From Paracoccus albicereus (lineage in GTDB: Bacteria; Pseudomonadota; Alphaproteobacteria; Rhodobacterales; Rhodobacteraceae): a stretch of DNA of 64,000 nt. The stretch lies in assembly GCF_024359525.1 (NCBI RefSeq), contig NZ_JAKZEU010000006.1, positions 1 through 64,000 of the forward strand, given 5' to 3'. The notes below the pieces were generated by a model. The model saw only the letters and a list, made by a program, of their open reading frames with translations. It was not told the origin of the DNA and did no database searches. A program made the translations under genes and the position numbers. Positions 14,418 through 23,826 of this stretch are shown here, piece by piece. Within the stretch, counting starts at the first letter, position 1, and each line of letters begins with the position of its first letter.

Positions 14418-16724
14418 TCAGGTTGCGCGCTCATGCACGTATTCGCCGGGTGCGTCCCCCAGGTCATCTTCCGGCTGCCGCGCCGGGACCATGTCGCCCG
14501 AGCGCGCGGCCAGCCATTCGCCCCAAAGCGGCCACCAGCTGCCCTCTCGGAACGTGGCGGCATCCTTCCAGACTGCGTGATCCGCGCTAAACCCACCGTC
14601 GCCCGCATAATGGCCGTACTTCTTCTTGCTTGGCGGGTTCACGATCCCGGCGATGTGCCCTGATTCAGACAGCACGAAGGTCTTGTCGTCCGCCCCCATC
14701 TGCGCGACGCCCTTCCAGCAATCCTTCCAGGGCGCGATATGGTCCGTTTCGCAGGCGACCGAGCAGAGCGGGACCGTCACGTCCGCCAGCGTCACCGTAT
14801 GACCAAGCACCGTGAAGCCGTGCTTCGGAAGTCGGTTCTGCACGCAAAGCCCGTCGATATAGTCCAGTGTCATTCGGCCCGGCAGGTTGGTGCTGTCGCC
14901 GTTCCAGTAGAGCAGGTCGAAGGCGGGTGGCGTCTCGCCCATCATGTAGCTGCGGATCGCAGGGCCCCAGACCAGATCGTTCGCGCGCAGAAAGCTCATC
15001 GTGCGCGACATCAGCTGCGCCGGAAAGATCCCGCGCCGCGAGACTTCCTCGCGGATGCCCTCGACAAAATCGGGCTGCAGGAAGGTGAGAAACTCGCCCA
15101 GATCGGAAAAGTCGGTCAGCGTGGTGAGGAAGGTCGCACTGTTGACCCGATCGTCGCCGCGCTGCTTCAGCACGCCCAGTGTCGCGGCCAGCGTGGTACC
15201 GGCGATGCAGTATCCGGTGATGTTGAGCTTCTTCTGGCCGGTTCGCTCCATCACCCGCTCGGACGCGTCCAGGTAGGCCGCGACGTAGTCTTCCATCCCC
15301 GTCTCGGCGAAGGACGGATCGGGGTTCTTCCACGACACAACGAAGACCGTATGACCCTGATCGACAAGCCAGCGGATCAGGCTGTTTTGCGGCTTCAGGT
15401 CGAGGATGTAGAACTTGTTGATCCAGGGCGGAAAGATCACCAGCGGCAGCGCATGGACCTGTTCGGTGCGCGGCGCGTACTGGATCAGTTCGTAAAGCGG
15501 ACCTCGGTGGACCACTTTCCCTTCGGTGGTGCCGATGTTCCCGCCCACGGTGAAGGCGTCGCGATCGGCCAGCGATACGACCAGATCGCCCCGGTTCTGC
15601 TCCACATCGCGAACCAGATTTTCCAGCCCTCGGACAAGGCTCTCACCCTCGGTCTGGACCGCCTTTTCCAGCGCGTCTGGATTGGTAGCGAGAAAGTTCG
15701 TCGGCGCCATCATGTCGATGATCTGCCCGGTCAGCCAATCGAGCCGTTTCCGCGCAATCCGGTCCGGCATCTCGAGATCGGCGGCGGCTGATTGCATGGC
15801 CTTCGCGTTGATGCGGTATTGTTTCTTCACGTAGTTGAAGAACGGATGCGTGTTCCAGAGCGGATTGGAAAACCGCTTGTCAGGGCGCGCCTCGGCTTCG
15901 TCGGGATCGTCCTCGGGCGCGGTCATGCGGCCCTTGACCAGCGCGTCCTGTGCCTTGGCGTAATGCTTCAGCGTCTCGCCCCAGAAGTTCACCTGCTGCT
16001 CGATCACCCGCGCCGGCTGTTCGGTCAGCATCTTCATCCAGGCCGATGCGGCAGAGGCGTAGAGTTCGGGGCCCGGTCCATCGACGCCCGGATTGGGTGT
16101 CGGACGCTGCGCAAGCCCCGCGATCAGCCGCTGGCTCAGCGACTCGATCCGTTCCAGATTGGCGATCAGCCCCGCGCTTGCCTTGGCGCCCGCATCCGGC
16201 CCGTCATCGCCCGGTTTCTCCTGATGTGTCGCAGTCGGTGGGTTCGGTGCGCCCGCAGCATGTGCCGTCCGCGCCTCACTTGCTCGCGTCGAGGCATCCG
16301 ACGCGATCTGGTCCGGCGCCCTGCCCTCGTCCGCACCTGTGGAGAGACGTGCCCTCGATGGCGCCACGGCTTTTGCCTTGGTGGAAGCGCGTGTCCCGCG
16401 GGTCGGACTGGCCGACATCTCGGCCACAGCCTTGCGCGACGATCCGGCACGCGTCGTCGCAGTCTTGCTGCGGCTTTTCGGTCCCGCGCCATCCTTGCCT
16501 TTGGCGGACGAGGGCGATCTTTTCGATGGCTGCTTTACGGCTTTGCTGGACTGTGAGGCTCCCGTCGCCTTGTCGCCTTTTTCTGCACTGCGGCGCGGCG
16601 GTTTTTCTGCCTTGGCGGTCGAATTATCGGACTTAACCTGCGGTTTTTCGGCAGCTTCACCCGGCTTCGCGGCCTTGTCTGCGCGCCCGACGTTGCGACG
16701 TGAGACCCTTGTCGTGCTTGCCAT
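14418..16724 (-). CDS. phaC: Class I polyhydroxyalkanoate synthase with long basic N-terminal extension
   Basis: Polymerises (R)-3-hydroxybutyryl-CoA into PHB at the granule surface. The catalytic triad is visible: C506 in GYCIAGTT, D661 in CETDHIAPW and H690 in SGHIAGIV. The conserved blocks FNYVKKQYRINAK and PLVIFPPWINKFYILDL are present. Class I synthases are usually near 590-620 residues. This one is 768, because residues 1 to about 185 are a Lys/Ala/Ser/Pro-rich, histone-H1-like low-complexity segment. The lipase-like box reads G-x-C-x-A where G-x-C-x-G is usual. Start ATG 16724 gives the extension; no clearly better internal start was found. phaZ is divergent upstream. Confidence 0.95.
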   Translation of the reverse strand: MASTTRVSRRNVGRADKAAKPGEAAEKPQVKSDNSTAKAEKPPRRSAEKGDKATGASQSSKAVKQPSKRSPSSAKGKDGAGPKSRSKTATTRAGSSRKAVAEMSASPTRGTRASTKAKAVAPSRARLSTGADEGRAPDQIASDASTRASEARTAHAAGAPNPPTATHQEKPGDDGPDAGAKASAGLIANLERIESLSQRLIAGLAQRPTPNPGVDGPGPELYASAASAWMKMLTEQPARVIEQQVNFWGETLKHYAKAQDALVKGRMTAPEDDPDEAEARPDKRFSNPLWNTHPFFNYVKKQYRINAKAMQSAAADLEMPDRIARKRLDWLTGQIIDMMAPTNFLATNPDALEKAVQTEGESLVRGLENLVRDVEQNRGDLVVSLADRDAFTVGGNIGTTEGKVVHRGPLYELIQYAPRTEQVHALPLVIFPPWINKFYILDLKPQNSLIRWLVDQGHTVFVVSWKNPDPSFAETGMEDYVAAYLDASERVMERTGQKKLNITGYCIAGTTLAATLGVLKQRGDDRVNSATFLTTLTDFSDLGEFLTFLQPDFVEGIREEVSRRGIFPAQLMSRTMSFLRANDLVWGPAIRSYMMGETPPAFDLLYWNGDSTNLPGRMTLDYIDGLCVQNRLPKHGFTVLGHTVTLADVTVPLCSVACETDHIAPWKDCWKGVAQMGADDKTFVLSESGHIAGIVNPPSKKKYGHYAGDGGFSADHAVWKDAATFREGSWWPLWGEWLAARSGDMVPARQPEDDLGDAPGEYVHERAT

Positions 16725-16827
16725 GATGCGTCTTCCCCCTTACGCCTTGTGAATACTACGCGCACGGCCCCCTTTGGGTAAAGCCGACTCCCGACGCGAA
16801 ATGCGGCTGTCGACATCCCCACCCATT

Positions 16828-16841
16828 CTGCCGCGACGCAG
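16828..16841. promoter_or_regulatory. CTGC-N6-GCAG dyad between phaC and phaZ
   Basis: CTGC (16828-16831) and GCAG (16838-16841) are the PhaR half-sites with six instead of three or four bases between them. The dyad lies 17 bases before phaZ in the 134-bp divergent region. It is a weak PhaR candidate because of the spacing. Confidence 0.25.
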
Positions 16842-16858
16842 CAAGAAGGCTGGAAAAG

Positions 16859-18214
16859 ATGGCATACAGAGGCTTCAGCGGTATCGCGTCCTACGACACG
16901 ATGGAAACGATCCGGAACACCAACGAATGGCTAGGGGCCACGGCACGGGCCTTCGCGTCCTACCCGGCGTTCGCACTGACACCGAACCCGATGCTGAGGG
17001 TCTTGGGCGCTTGGGGCGAGGTGACCGAGCGCAGTTTTTCGCGGATGGTGATCAAGCCCGACTGGGAAATTCCCCCGATTTCCGGCGAGGCGGGGCAGGA
17101 TCACATCGTCTATGTCGAGAAAGAACTGCGGCGCCCCTTCGGCGATCTGGTCCATTTCCGCGTCGCGCGGCGGGACCCCAAGCCACGCAAGGTGTTGCTG
17201 GTCGCGCCGATGTCGGGCCATTACGCGACGCTGCTGCGCTCGACGGTCACTTCTCTTCTGCCGGATTGCGACGTCTACGTCACCGACTGGCACAATGCCC
17301 GCGATATCCCCGTGAGCGAGGGCAAGTTCGACATCGAGGATTACACGCTCTACCTCGTGGATTTCATGCGCCATCTTGGACCCGATACGAATGTCATCGC
17401 GGTCTGCCAGCCCGCGCCGCTGTCGCTGGCCGCCGTGGCGATGCTGGCCGCAGAGGAGCCTGCTGCCCAGCCCCGGACGCTGACGCTGATCGGCGGACCG
17501 GTCGATCCGGATGCCGCCGCGACCGAGGTGACCGATTTCGGCAACCGCCTGACGATGGGACAGTTGGAACATCTCGCCATCCAGTCGGTCGGCTTCAAGT
17601 ATCGCGGTGCGGGACGGATGGTCTATCCAGGGCTGGCGCAGCTTTCGAGCTTCATCGCCATGAATGTCGAGACACATACCAAGGCGTTCGTGGACAAGAT
17701 TTTCGCCGATGCCCGTGGCGAGGGCAGCGAGGGCGACCGCCACAATCGCTTCTACGACGAATATCTGGCGGTGATGGACATGACCGCCGAATTCTATCTC
17801 TCGACCGTCGAACGGATCTTCAAGAACCTCGAAATCGCGCAGAATCGCTTTACCGTGCAGGGCAAGCCCGTCGATATCAGCAGCATCCGCGACGTCGCGA
17901 TCATGACCGTCGAGGGGGCTGACGACGACATTTCAGCACCCGGCCAGTGCGTCGCGGCGCTGGACATGTGTTCGGGCGTCCCGGCCGAAAAGAAGACCCA
18001 GCACCTGGAACCCGGCGCGGGCCATTACGGCATCTTCGCCGGAAAAAGCTGGCGTCTGAACATCCGACCGCTGGTCCTCGACTTCATCGACGAGAACAGC
18101 AGCCTGCAGCCCGAGGTCGGGCGGAAACGCCGCCGCGCAAAGACCGAAGAGACGCCGAGTTCGGATTGCGGCATCTCGGATCCGCTGGCCGACAGCCGGA
18201 AGATCGCCATCTGA
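16859..18214 (+). CDS. phaZ: Intracellular PHB depolymerase
   Basis: Degrades native intracellular PHB granules to 3-hydroxybutyrate or oligomers during carbon starvation. The 451-residue protein is an alpha/beta hydrolase of the i-PhaZ family, whose nucleophile is cysteine, not serine. It is seen here as C183 in VIAVCQPAPLSL, the same residue number as reported for the Ralstonia enzyme. Other family blocks are VLLVAPMSGHYATLLR, DVYVTDWHNARDIP and EPGAGHYGIFAGKSWR, with the likely catalytic histidine. The C-terminal 40 residues are charged and non-conserved (GRKRRRAK). It is divergent from phaC, as in other Rhodobacteraceae. Confidence 0.95.
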   Translation: MAYRGFSGIASYDTMETIRNTNEWLGATARAFASYPAFALTPNPMLRVLGAWGEVTERSFSRMVIKPDWEIPPISGEAGQDHIVYVEKELRRPFGDLVHFRVARRDPKPRKVLLVAPMSGHYATLLRSTVTSLLPDCDVYVTDWHNARDIPVSEGKFDIEDYTLYLVDFMRHLGPDTNVIAVCQPAPLSLAAVAMLAAEEPAAQPRTLTLIGGPVDPDAAATEVTDFGNRLTMGQLEHLAIQSVGFKYRGAGRMVYPGLAQLSSFIAMNVETHTKAFVDKIFADARGEGSEGDRHNRFYDEYLAVMDMTAEFYLSTVERIFKNLEIAQNRFTVQGKPVDISSIRDVAIMTVEGADDDISAPGQCVAALDMCSGVPAEKKTQHLEPGAGHYGIFAGKSWRLNIRPLVLDFIDENSSLQPEVGRKRRRAKTEETPSSDCGISDPLADSRKIAI

Positions 18215-18303
18215 TCGACGAGCGCCCGGCGGCGGGGAACCGTCGCGCGCGCGCCACCGTTGATGATCGACGCCGCGAAGGTCGCGGCCGCGAAAGGATC
18301 ATC

Positions 18304-18777
18304 ATGGCCGATCATGACGAAAAGTTCTGGGACCGTCTCGACGACATCAACGCGGGCATGCTCGGGTTGAAATCCGACGCCCGCTTCATCCCGATGTCGC
18401 ACTATGCAGAGCGTGACGAGCGCGCATTGTGGTTCATCACCGCAAAGGGCACCGATCTGGTCGACGCCCTGCAAGGCGGTGCGCAGGAAGGCATCCATCT
18501 GGTCAGCGACGGCGGCGAGGGGCTTTACGCCCGCGTCTCGGGACGGCTGGCCCTGTCCGACGATCGCGCGAAGCTGGACGAATTGTGGAATGCGGTCGCC
18601 TCGAGCTGGTTCGAGGATGGCAAGCAGGACCCCGATGTCCAACTGGTTCGCATGGATCTGACCGATGCCGAGGTCTGGGCGACGGGTGGCAAGGTCTCGT
18701 TCCTCTACGAGATCGCCAAATCCAAGGTCACCGGATCAAAGCCCGACATGGGCGAACACTACACGCTGAGCTTCTAA
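18304..18777 (+). CDS. Pyridoxamine 5'-phosphate oxidase-fold general stress protein
   Basis: The 157-residue protein belongs to the split-barrel flavin-binding family of general stress protein 26. It starts DEKFWDRLDDINAGMLGL, then FIPMSHYAERDERALWFITAKGTDL (flavin-site strands), VSGRLALSDDRAKLDELWN and SSWFEDGKQDPDVQLVRMDL, which is typical of this family. Flavin or a related cofactor is expected, but the reaction is unknown. Start ATG 18304 is chosen over earlier in-frame codons inside the phaZ coding region, since AAAGGATC precedes it and the family motif begins here. It is convergent with the hydrolase gene at 18783. Confidence 0.87.
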   Translation: MADHDEKFWDRLDDINAGMLGLKSDARFIPMSHYAERDERALWFITAKGTDLVDALQGGAQEGIHLVSDGGEGLYARVSGRLALSDDRAKLDELWNAVASSWFEDGKQDPDVQLVRMDLTDAEVWATGGKVSFLYEIAKSKVTGSKPDMGEHYTLSF

Positions 18778-18782
18778 GCGGC

Positions 18783-19748
18783 TCAACGCAGCGCGGTCGT
18801 CACCCAATCGACGATCGCGCGCGTAACCTCTTCGTTCAAACTCGGCGACAGGATGTCCCCGGCAACGACATGAGCAAAGGGGTCGTCCTCGGGACCGGGA
18901 TAGACCGCATGCAGGGTCACAGCTCCCCCCCAACCCTCCAACTTCTGCAATGCTGCGTTCGGATCGACGACCTGGTCGCGATCCGACCAGATCGTCAGCA
19001 CAGGCTGGTCCGCTTCGGCGTAGTCGCCTTGCGACGCGTGCGCGACCAGTGCTGCCATGGGCAGCGCCGATACGGTCGGATAGCAGCTGGTCCAGGCCGC
19101 TCCATGCGCGTCGTTCAGCACCTGAAAGCAGCGCTCGCGCCCGGCGAGCAACGGCACCCAAAGTCGCGCGAAGGGCCAGGTCAGCATTCCGGCGGCAGGG
19201 TTTCGGACCCTAAAGTTTGGTGAAATCATCACCACCCCGGCGATCTGCTCTTTCTGATCAGGATCACGCGCTGCCTCGGCCGCGAGCGTCGCACCTGTGG
19301 ACGTGCCGATCAGCACCACCTGTCGCCCCAGCTTCCGCGCAACTGCTATCGCTTCGGCGGTATCGCGCCACCAGTCGGCGACGCTTGCAGTCGCCATCGC
19401 AGCGCCGTCCTGCCCCTGCCCGGTCAGCCGCGCAAGGTAAAGGTTCGCGCCAAGTGTCCGGGCCACATCCTGCGGCACGGGTGCGATTTCCTGTGCGCTG
19501 GCCGAAAAGCCGTGCAGATAGACAAGCGCGATATCGGTGGGCTGCCCCACCGTTTCGGCCCAGACGATCCGGCGTTCCGCGCCCGGGCGAACGTCCGTCT
19601 CCGTCGATGCGGCCCAGTCATCCAGCGCCTCGACCCCGGGAACATCGACGGCCACTGGCCCCAGCACGGCAGGCTCACGCGGGCCGAAGAACCAGACCAG
19701 AGCGACACCGATGACGATTGCGCCAAGGACCGCCAGCATGCGTTTCAT
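18783..19748 (-). CDS. Membrane-anchored alpha/beta hydrolase
   Basis: The 321-residue protein opens with one hydrophobic segment (MLAVLGAIVIGVALVWFFG, residues about 4-22), likely an anchor or uncleaved signal. An alpha/beta hydrolase follows: YLHGFSAS oxyanion strand, GTSTGA nucleophile elbow with its serine, an acid in IWSDRDQVVDP, and a late histidine in FAHVV. The substrate cannot be told from sequence; an ester or lysophospholipid is possible. The start ATG overlaps the stop of the upstream hydrolase gene (19745-20497) by ATGA, so the two hydrolases are translationally coupled. Confidence 0.85.
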   Translation of the reverse strand: MKRMLAVLGAIVIGVALVWFFGPREPAVLGPVAVDVPGVEALDDWAASTETDVRPGAERRIVWAETVGQPTDIALVYLHGFSASAQEIAPVPQDVARTLGANLYLARLTGQGQDGAAMATASVADWWRDTAEAIAVARKLGRQVVLIGTSTGATLAAEAARDPDQKEQIAGVVMISPNFRVRNPAAGMLTWPFARLWVPLLAGRERCFQVLNDAHGAAWTSCYPTVSALPMAALVAHASQGDYAEADQPVLTIWSDRDQVVDPNAALQKLEGWGGAVTLHAVYPGPEDDPFAHVVAGDILSPSLNEEVTRAIVDWVTTALR

Positions 19749-20497
19749 CGCCGCGCGCGGTGCAGGACATCCTCAATGCTGGCCTCGATCAAGCCAAGAC
19801 ATTCCGGGGTCGAAAACCGATGATCGGCGCCCTTGACCAATATCAGGCGCAGATCGTCGCCTTCGGCATGCTCCAGCAGTCGCATCGCCCAATCGACCGG
19901 CACGTCCGCATCCGCAGCCCCCTGCAGGAACCGGACCGGAAACGGCAGAGGCAGGGGATGGTTCAGCACCAGATGCTCGCGCCCATCCTCGATCAGCCGA
20001 CGGGTGATGACATACGGCTCATCGCCATAATCGCTGGGCAGTTCGATCCGCCCCCTATTCAGAATGGTCGCGCGATCGGCGTCGCTGAAGCCCTCCCAGA
20101 AGCCGTTTTCGGTAAAGTCCGGCGCCGCCGCGATGGTGACCAGACCCGCGACGCGTTCGGGAATCGCGCGCGCCAGCAGCAGCGCGATCCACCCGCCCAT
20201 GGATGAGCCCACCAGAACCTGCGGCCCCTCGGTCAGACCTTCAACAGCAGCGGCCGCGTCGGCGAGCCAATCGCCGATGCAACCGTCTTCGAACGCGCCC
20301 GAACTCTGGCCATGGCCGGAATAGTCGAACCGCAAAAAGGCGCGGCCTTGGGCCTTGGCCCAGGTCTCCAGATGCAGGGCCTTCGTCCCGTCCATGTCGG
20401 ACTTGAACCCGCCCAGAAACACGATCCCCGGCCCCGTGCCGTTACTCTTGTTGTAGGCGAGGTCGCGCCCTTGCGGCGTCATCAACCGGTCTGCCAT
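19745..20497 (-). CDS. Alpha/beta hydrolase (peptidase S9-like / BEM46-like)
   Basis: The 250-residue cytoplasmic protein has GIVFLGGFKSDMDGTKA (oxyanion region), FLRFDYSGHGQSSG, the nucleophile elbow GSSMGGW, a catalytic acid in QGAADADVPVDWA and histidine in KGADHRFS. This is a complete serine-hydrolase triad. The pattern fits a group of short alpha/beta hydrolases close to palmitoyl-protein thioesterase ABHD10. That assignment is tentative. It is the first of a two-gene operon with the anchored hydrolase downstream. Confidence 0.87.
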   Translation of the reverse strand: MADRLMTPQGRDLAYNKSNGTGPGIVFLGGFKSDMDGTKALHLETWAKAQGRAFLRFDYSGHGQSSGAFEDGCIGDWLADAAAAVEGLTEGPQVLVGSSMGGWIALLLARAIPERVAGLVTIAAAPDFTENGFWEGFSDADRATILNRGRIELPSDYGDEPYVITRRLIEDGREHLVLNHPLPLPFPVRFLQGAADADVPVDWAMRLLEHAEGDDLRLILVKGADHRFSTPECLGLIEASIEDVLHRARR

Positions 20498-20580
20498 GAT
20501 GAGCTTTCTTCCTGGATGTCACGAGAGCGTCGCACCTTCCGTGCATAGCGACGGCATCACATGTCTTCAACGAGGTCATC

Positions 20581-21249
20581 ATGGTCATCCCCCGTATCCG
20601 CCCGCTTGCCGCTGCCGCCTTCTGTGTCGCGATGTCCCTTGCCGGTACCGGTGCAAGCGCCGCGACAAGCCCCGCCGTCACCCTGAACAACACGCCGGCG
20701 ACCGTCGTCGAGACGCAGGATTTCAGCGTTGGCTACCGGTTCGAAGCGCTTGAAAACCTCAACGTCACGGCGCTTGGCGCCTATGATGCGGGGCTGGACG
20801 GCTTCGCGGGCCGCGCGGAACTGGGCCTGTTTTCGCTGTCGGGGACGCTGCTGGCCTCGGCCACGATCACCGGCGCGCAAGGGACGCTTGTCAGCCAGTT
20901 CCGCTATGCGAACCTGCTTTCGCCGGTGTCCATCAGCAAAGGCACCGAATACGTGCTCGGCGCCTGGTTCAGCGAACGCAACGGCATCTTCAATTCGAAC
21001 TACGGCGCGCAGGAGGGCGGGCGGGTCAGCCTGACCAGCGACGTCATCAGGCTGCTGCGCAACCGCGATCTGCCGAATACCGGACAGCTGGTCTTCCCGT
21101 CGCGCGAGCCGTCGAATTCGCATCTGGGGACGTTCGGGCCCAACATGCTGGCGGAAATCGCGCCCGTCCCGGTTCCAGCAGCGGGTCTGCTTCTGCTGGG
21201 CGGCATCGGGACACTGGCTGCGATGCGGCGCAGAACGCGCCGCACGTGA
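20581..21249 (+). CDS. Secreted surface protein with VPLPA-CTERM-like sorting signal
   Basis: The 222-residue protein has a signal peptide (residues 1 to about 28, ending GASA) and a beta-rich body resembling the DUF4082 pattern ([42 protein letters not shown]). Its C-terminal tail is [26 protein letters not shown]. The VPxPA motif, a single helix and an Arg cluster are the PEP-CTERM-like (VPLPA) signal processed by an exosortase in Rhodobacteraceae. No exosortase gene is in this window. ATG 20581 is preceded by a weak ribosome site (ACGAGG). It is followed by a strong terminator, so it is likely a single-gene unit. Confidence 0.83.
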   Translation: MVIPRIRPLAAAAFCVAMSLAGTGASAATSPAVTLNNTPATVVETQDFSVGYRFEALENLNVTALGAYDAGLDGFAGRAELGLFSLSGTLLASATITGAQGTLVSQFRYANLLSPVSISKGTEYVLGAWFSERNGIFNSNYGAQEGGRVSLTSDVIRLLRNRDLPNTGQLVFPSREPSNSHLGTFGPNMLAEIAPVPVPAAGLLLLGGIGTLAAMRRRTRRT

Positions 21250-21272
21250 TCCGCAAATTCTGGTCCTTACAG

Positions 21273-21303
21273 GCGGCCGCCCGTTGACACGGGCGGCCGC
21301 TTT
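21273..21303 (+). terminator. Intrinsic terminator after VPLPA-CTERM gene
   Basis: GCGGCCGCCCG (21273-21283) pairs with CGGGCGGCCGC (21290-21300), extended by a T-A pair, with a 4-base loop TGAC. Only three Ts follow. The very strong GC stem should still terminate and insulate thrS. Confidence 0.75.
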
Positions 21304-21370
21304 GCGCATGTCGCCAGTCACATACCCGCAACCGGGCGTTCCGTGGGCGCCGAACCGACGAGGAGCCGAT

Positions 21371-23320
21371 ATGGCCGACCAGATCTCCCTCACCTTTCCC
21401 GATGGCAATGCGCGCGACTATCCTGCCGGCGTGACGGCGGCGGAGGTCGCGGAAAGCATCGCGCCAAGCCTCGCCAAGCGTGCGATCTCGGCCAGCCTTG
21501 ACGGGCGGCACATTGACCTCGCCTGGCCGATCGAGACGGGCGGCGCGATCGCCATCAACACGATGAAGGACGACGGCCCCGCGCTGGAATTGATCCGCCA
21601 CGATTTCGCCCATGTGATGGCGCGGGCCGTGCAGGCGCTGTGGCCCGACACGAAGGTCACGATCGGCCCGGTCCGCGATCAGGGCTGGTTCTACGATTTC
21701 GACCGCACCGAACCGTTCACGCCCGAGGATCTCGGCTCGATCGAGGCCGAGATGAAGCGCATCATCGCGGCCCGCGACGACGTGCGCACCGAAGTCTGGG
21801 ATCGCGACCGCGCCGTTGCCTATTACGAACAGCGCGGCGAGCCGTTCAAGGTCGAGTTGATCGACCGGATTCCGGGTGACGAGCCGCTGCGTATGTACTG
21901 GCACGGCGACTGGCAGGACCTCTGCCGCGGCCCGCATCTGCAATCGACCGGGCAATTGCCGGCCGACGCCTTCAAGCTGACCCATGTCGCGGGCGCCTAC
22001 TGGCTGGGCGATGCCAGCCGCCCGATGCTGCAGCGCATCTACGGCGTCGCCTTCCGCAACCGCGACGACCTGAAGGCTCATCTGACGATGCTGGAAGAGG
22101 CCGCCAAGCGCGACCACCGCAAGCTGGGCCGCGAGATGGACCTGTTCCACATGCAGGAAGAGGCGCCGGGCCAGGTGTTCTGGCATCCGAACGGCTGGGC
22201 GATCTACACGACGCTGCAGGATTACATGCGCCGCCGCCAGCGCGCGGGCGGTTATGTCGAGGTCAACACGCCCCAGGTCGTGAACCGCAAATTGTGGGAA
22301 GAATCCGGCCACTGGGAGAATTACCAGCACCACATGTTCATCGTCGAGGTGGACGAGGAACACGCCAAGCAGAAGACGATCAACGCGCTGAAGCCGATGA
22401 ATTGCCCCTGCCACGTGCAGATCTTCAATGTCGGCCTGAAATCCTACCGCGACCTGCCGCTGCGCATGGCCGAATTCGGGTCGTGCAACCGCTACGAACC
22501 GTCGGGCGCCCTGCACGGGATCATGCGGGTGCGCGGTTTCACGCAGGACGATGCGCATATTTTCTGCACCGAGGACCAGATCGAGGCCGAGACGAAGCGC
22601 TTCATCGAGTTCCTGTCGGCCGTCTATCGCGATCTGGGATTCGAAAGCTTTCGCGTGAAATTCGCGACGCGGCCCGAAGAACGCGCCGGCAGCGACGAAG
22701 TTTGGGACAAAGCGGAATCGGCGCTGATGTCGGCCACGCGCGCCGCCGGGATCGAGCCCGAGGTGAATCCCGGTGAAGGCGCCTTCTACGGACCCAAGCT
22801 GGAATTCGTGCTGACGGATGCGATCGGGCGCGACTGGCAATGCGGCACGCATCAAGTCGACTTCGTCCTGCCGGAACGGCTGGACGCCAGCTATATCGGC
22901 GAAGATGGCGCCAAGCACCGCCCGGTCATGCTGCACCGCGCGACCCTGGGCAGCTTCGAGCGCTTCATCGGCATCCTGATCGAGAACTTTGCAGGCAAGT
23001 TGCCGCTGTGGCTGGCGCCGCGCCAGGTCGTCGTCGCCTCGATCGTCTCGGACGCCGATGATTATGTCCACAAGGTCGTCGCAGCGCTGCAACAAGCGGG
23101 CTTGCGCGCGGAAGCAGATACGCGCAATGAGAAGATCAACTACAAGGTGCGCGAACATTCGGTCGGAAAAGTGCCGGTGATCCTTGCAATCGGGATGAAA
23201 GAGGTCGAGAATCGATCTGTCTCGATGCGCCGGCTGGACCGGCAAGGAAGCGAGACCATCGACCTTGATACGGCGATCAGCCAGCTTTCGGCCGAGGCAT
23301 TGCCGCCCGACCTGCGCTGA
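21371..23320 (+). CDS. thrS: Threonyl-tRNA synthetase
   Basis: Charges tRNA-Thr with threonine in the cytoplasm. The 649-residue protein has an N-terminal TGS domain (residues about 1-62). An editing domain follows with [11 protein letters not shown] (HxxxH) and CRGPHLQST. The class II catalytic core has motif 2 in [17 protein letters not shown] and zinc ligands in MNCPCH. The C-terminal anticodon-binding domain runs [17 protein letters not shown] to the end. AGGAG at 21360-21364 precedes ATG 21371, which decides this start over earlier in-frame codons in the terminator region. Length fits the family. Confidence 0.97.
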   Translation: MADQISLTFPDGNARDYPAGVTAAEVAESIAPSLAKRAISASLDGRHIDLAWPIETGGAIAINTMKDDGPALELIRHDFAHVMARAVQALWPDTKVTIGPVRDQGWFYDFDRTEPFTPEDLGSIEAEMKRIIAARDDVRTEVWDRDRAVAYYEQRGEPFKVELIDRIPGDEPLRMYWHGDWQDLCRGPHLQSTGQLPADAFKLTHVAGAYWLGDASRPMLQRIYGVAFRNRDDLKAHLTMLEEAAKRDHRKLGREMDLFHMQEEAPGQVFWHPNGWAIYTTLQDYMRRRQRAGGYVEVNTPQVVNRKLWEESGHWENYQHHMFIVEVDEEHAKQKTINALKPMNCPCHVQIFNVGLKSYRDLPLRMAEFGSCNRYEPSGALHGIMRVRGFTQDDAHIFCTEDQIEAETKRFIEFLSAVYRDLGFESFRVKFATRPEERAGSDEVWDKAESALMSATRAAGIEPEVNPGEGAFYGPKLEFVLTDAIGRDWQCGTHQVDFVLPERLDASYIGEDGAKHRPVMLHRATLGSFERFIGILIENFAGKLPLWLAPRQVVVASIVSDADDYVHKVVAALQQAGLRAEADTRNEKINYKVREHSVGKVPVILAIGMKEVENRSVSMRRLDRQGSETIDLDTAISQLSAEALPPDLR

Positions 23321-23518
23321 AAGTCGCCTATGGGCGCCCTGAAGTGGTGCGCGAACTCGCCGTCGGCGGGATTCCTCTTGCGTTTCTTAACGAATCGTTC
23401 ATCTTTTCGTGCGTGAGCCCTTTCTACCGCCTCCCTCTATCGGGGCAGCCGGACGACCAAGACAAAGGCTGCACGGCCCGCGGCAATCCAGCCCGGGAGA
23501 CTGATAAGGAGAATGGTC

Positions 23519-23725
23519 ATGGCGACCGGAACGGTGAAATGGTTCAATTCCACCAAGGGCTACGGGTTCATCGCACCCGATGACGGGGGCAAGGACGTGT
23601 TCGTCCACATCTCCGCCGTCGAGCGTGCCGGCCTGACCGGCCTGCAGGACAATCAGAAGGTCAGCTACGAGCTGCAGGCGGGCCGCGACGGCCGCTCCTC
23701 GGCCAGCGACCTGCAGCTGCTCTGA
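23519..23725 (+). CDS. Cold-shock protein
   Basis: A 68-residue single cold-shock domain that binds single-stranded RNA and DNA and melts RNA structure. The RNP1 motif (KGYGFIAP) and RNP2 (DVFVHI) are intact. AAGGAG at 23506-23511 lies seven bases before ATG 23519, so this start is preferred to the in-frame ATG at 23513. The leader between thrS and this gene is nearly 200 bases, as is common for csp mRNAs. An intrinsic terminator follows. Confidence 0.95.
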   Translation: MATGTVKWFNSTKGYGFIAPDDGGKDVFVHISAVERAGLTGLQDNQKVSYELQAGRDGRSSASDLQLL

Positions 23726-23782
23726 AGGCAACCGCCTCGGAACACTGGAATTGACGCGCGCATCCGCGCGAGCAAACCATCG

Positions 23783-23808
23783 ACGGCCCGTTTGCGCGGG
23801 CCGTTTTT
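23783..23808 (+). terminator. Intrinsic terminator after cold-shock gene
   Basis: ACGGCCCG (23783-23790) and CGGGCCGT (23797-23804) form an 8-bp stem with loop TTTGCG, followed by TTTTC. It ends just before the acyl-CoA synthetase start at 23827. Confidence 0.88.
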
Positions 23809-23826
23809 CTTTGCGATGAAGCCTGC

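Noticed and set aside
21047-23245. 732-codon open frame antisense to thrS
   Set aside because: thrS has every class II synthetase motif; the antisense frame is Arg/His-rich shadow.
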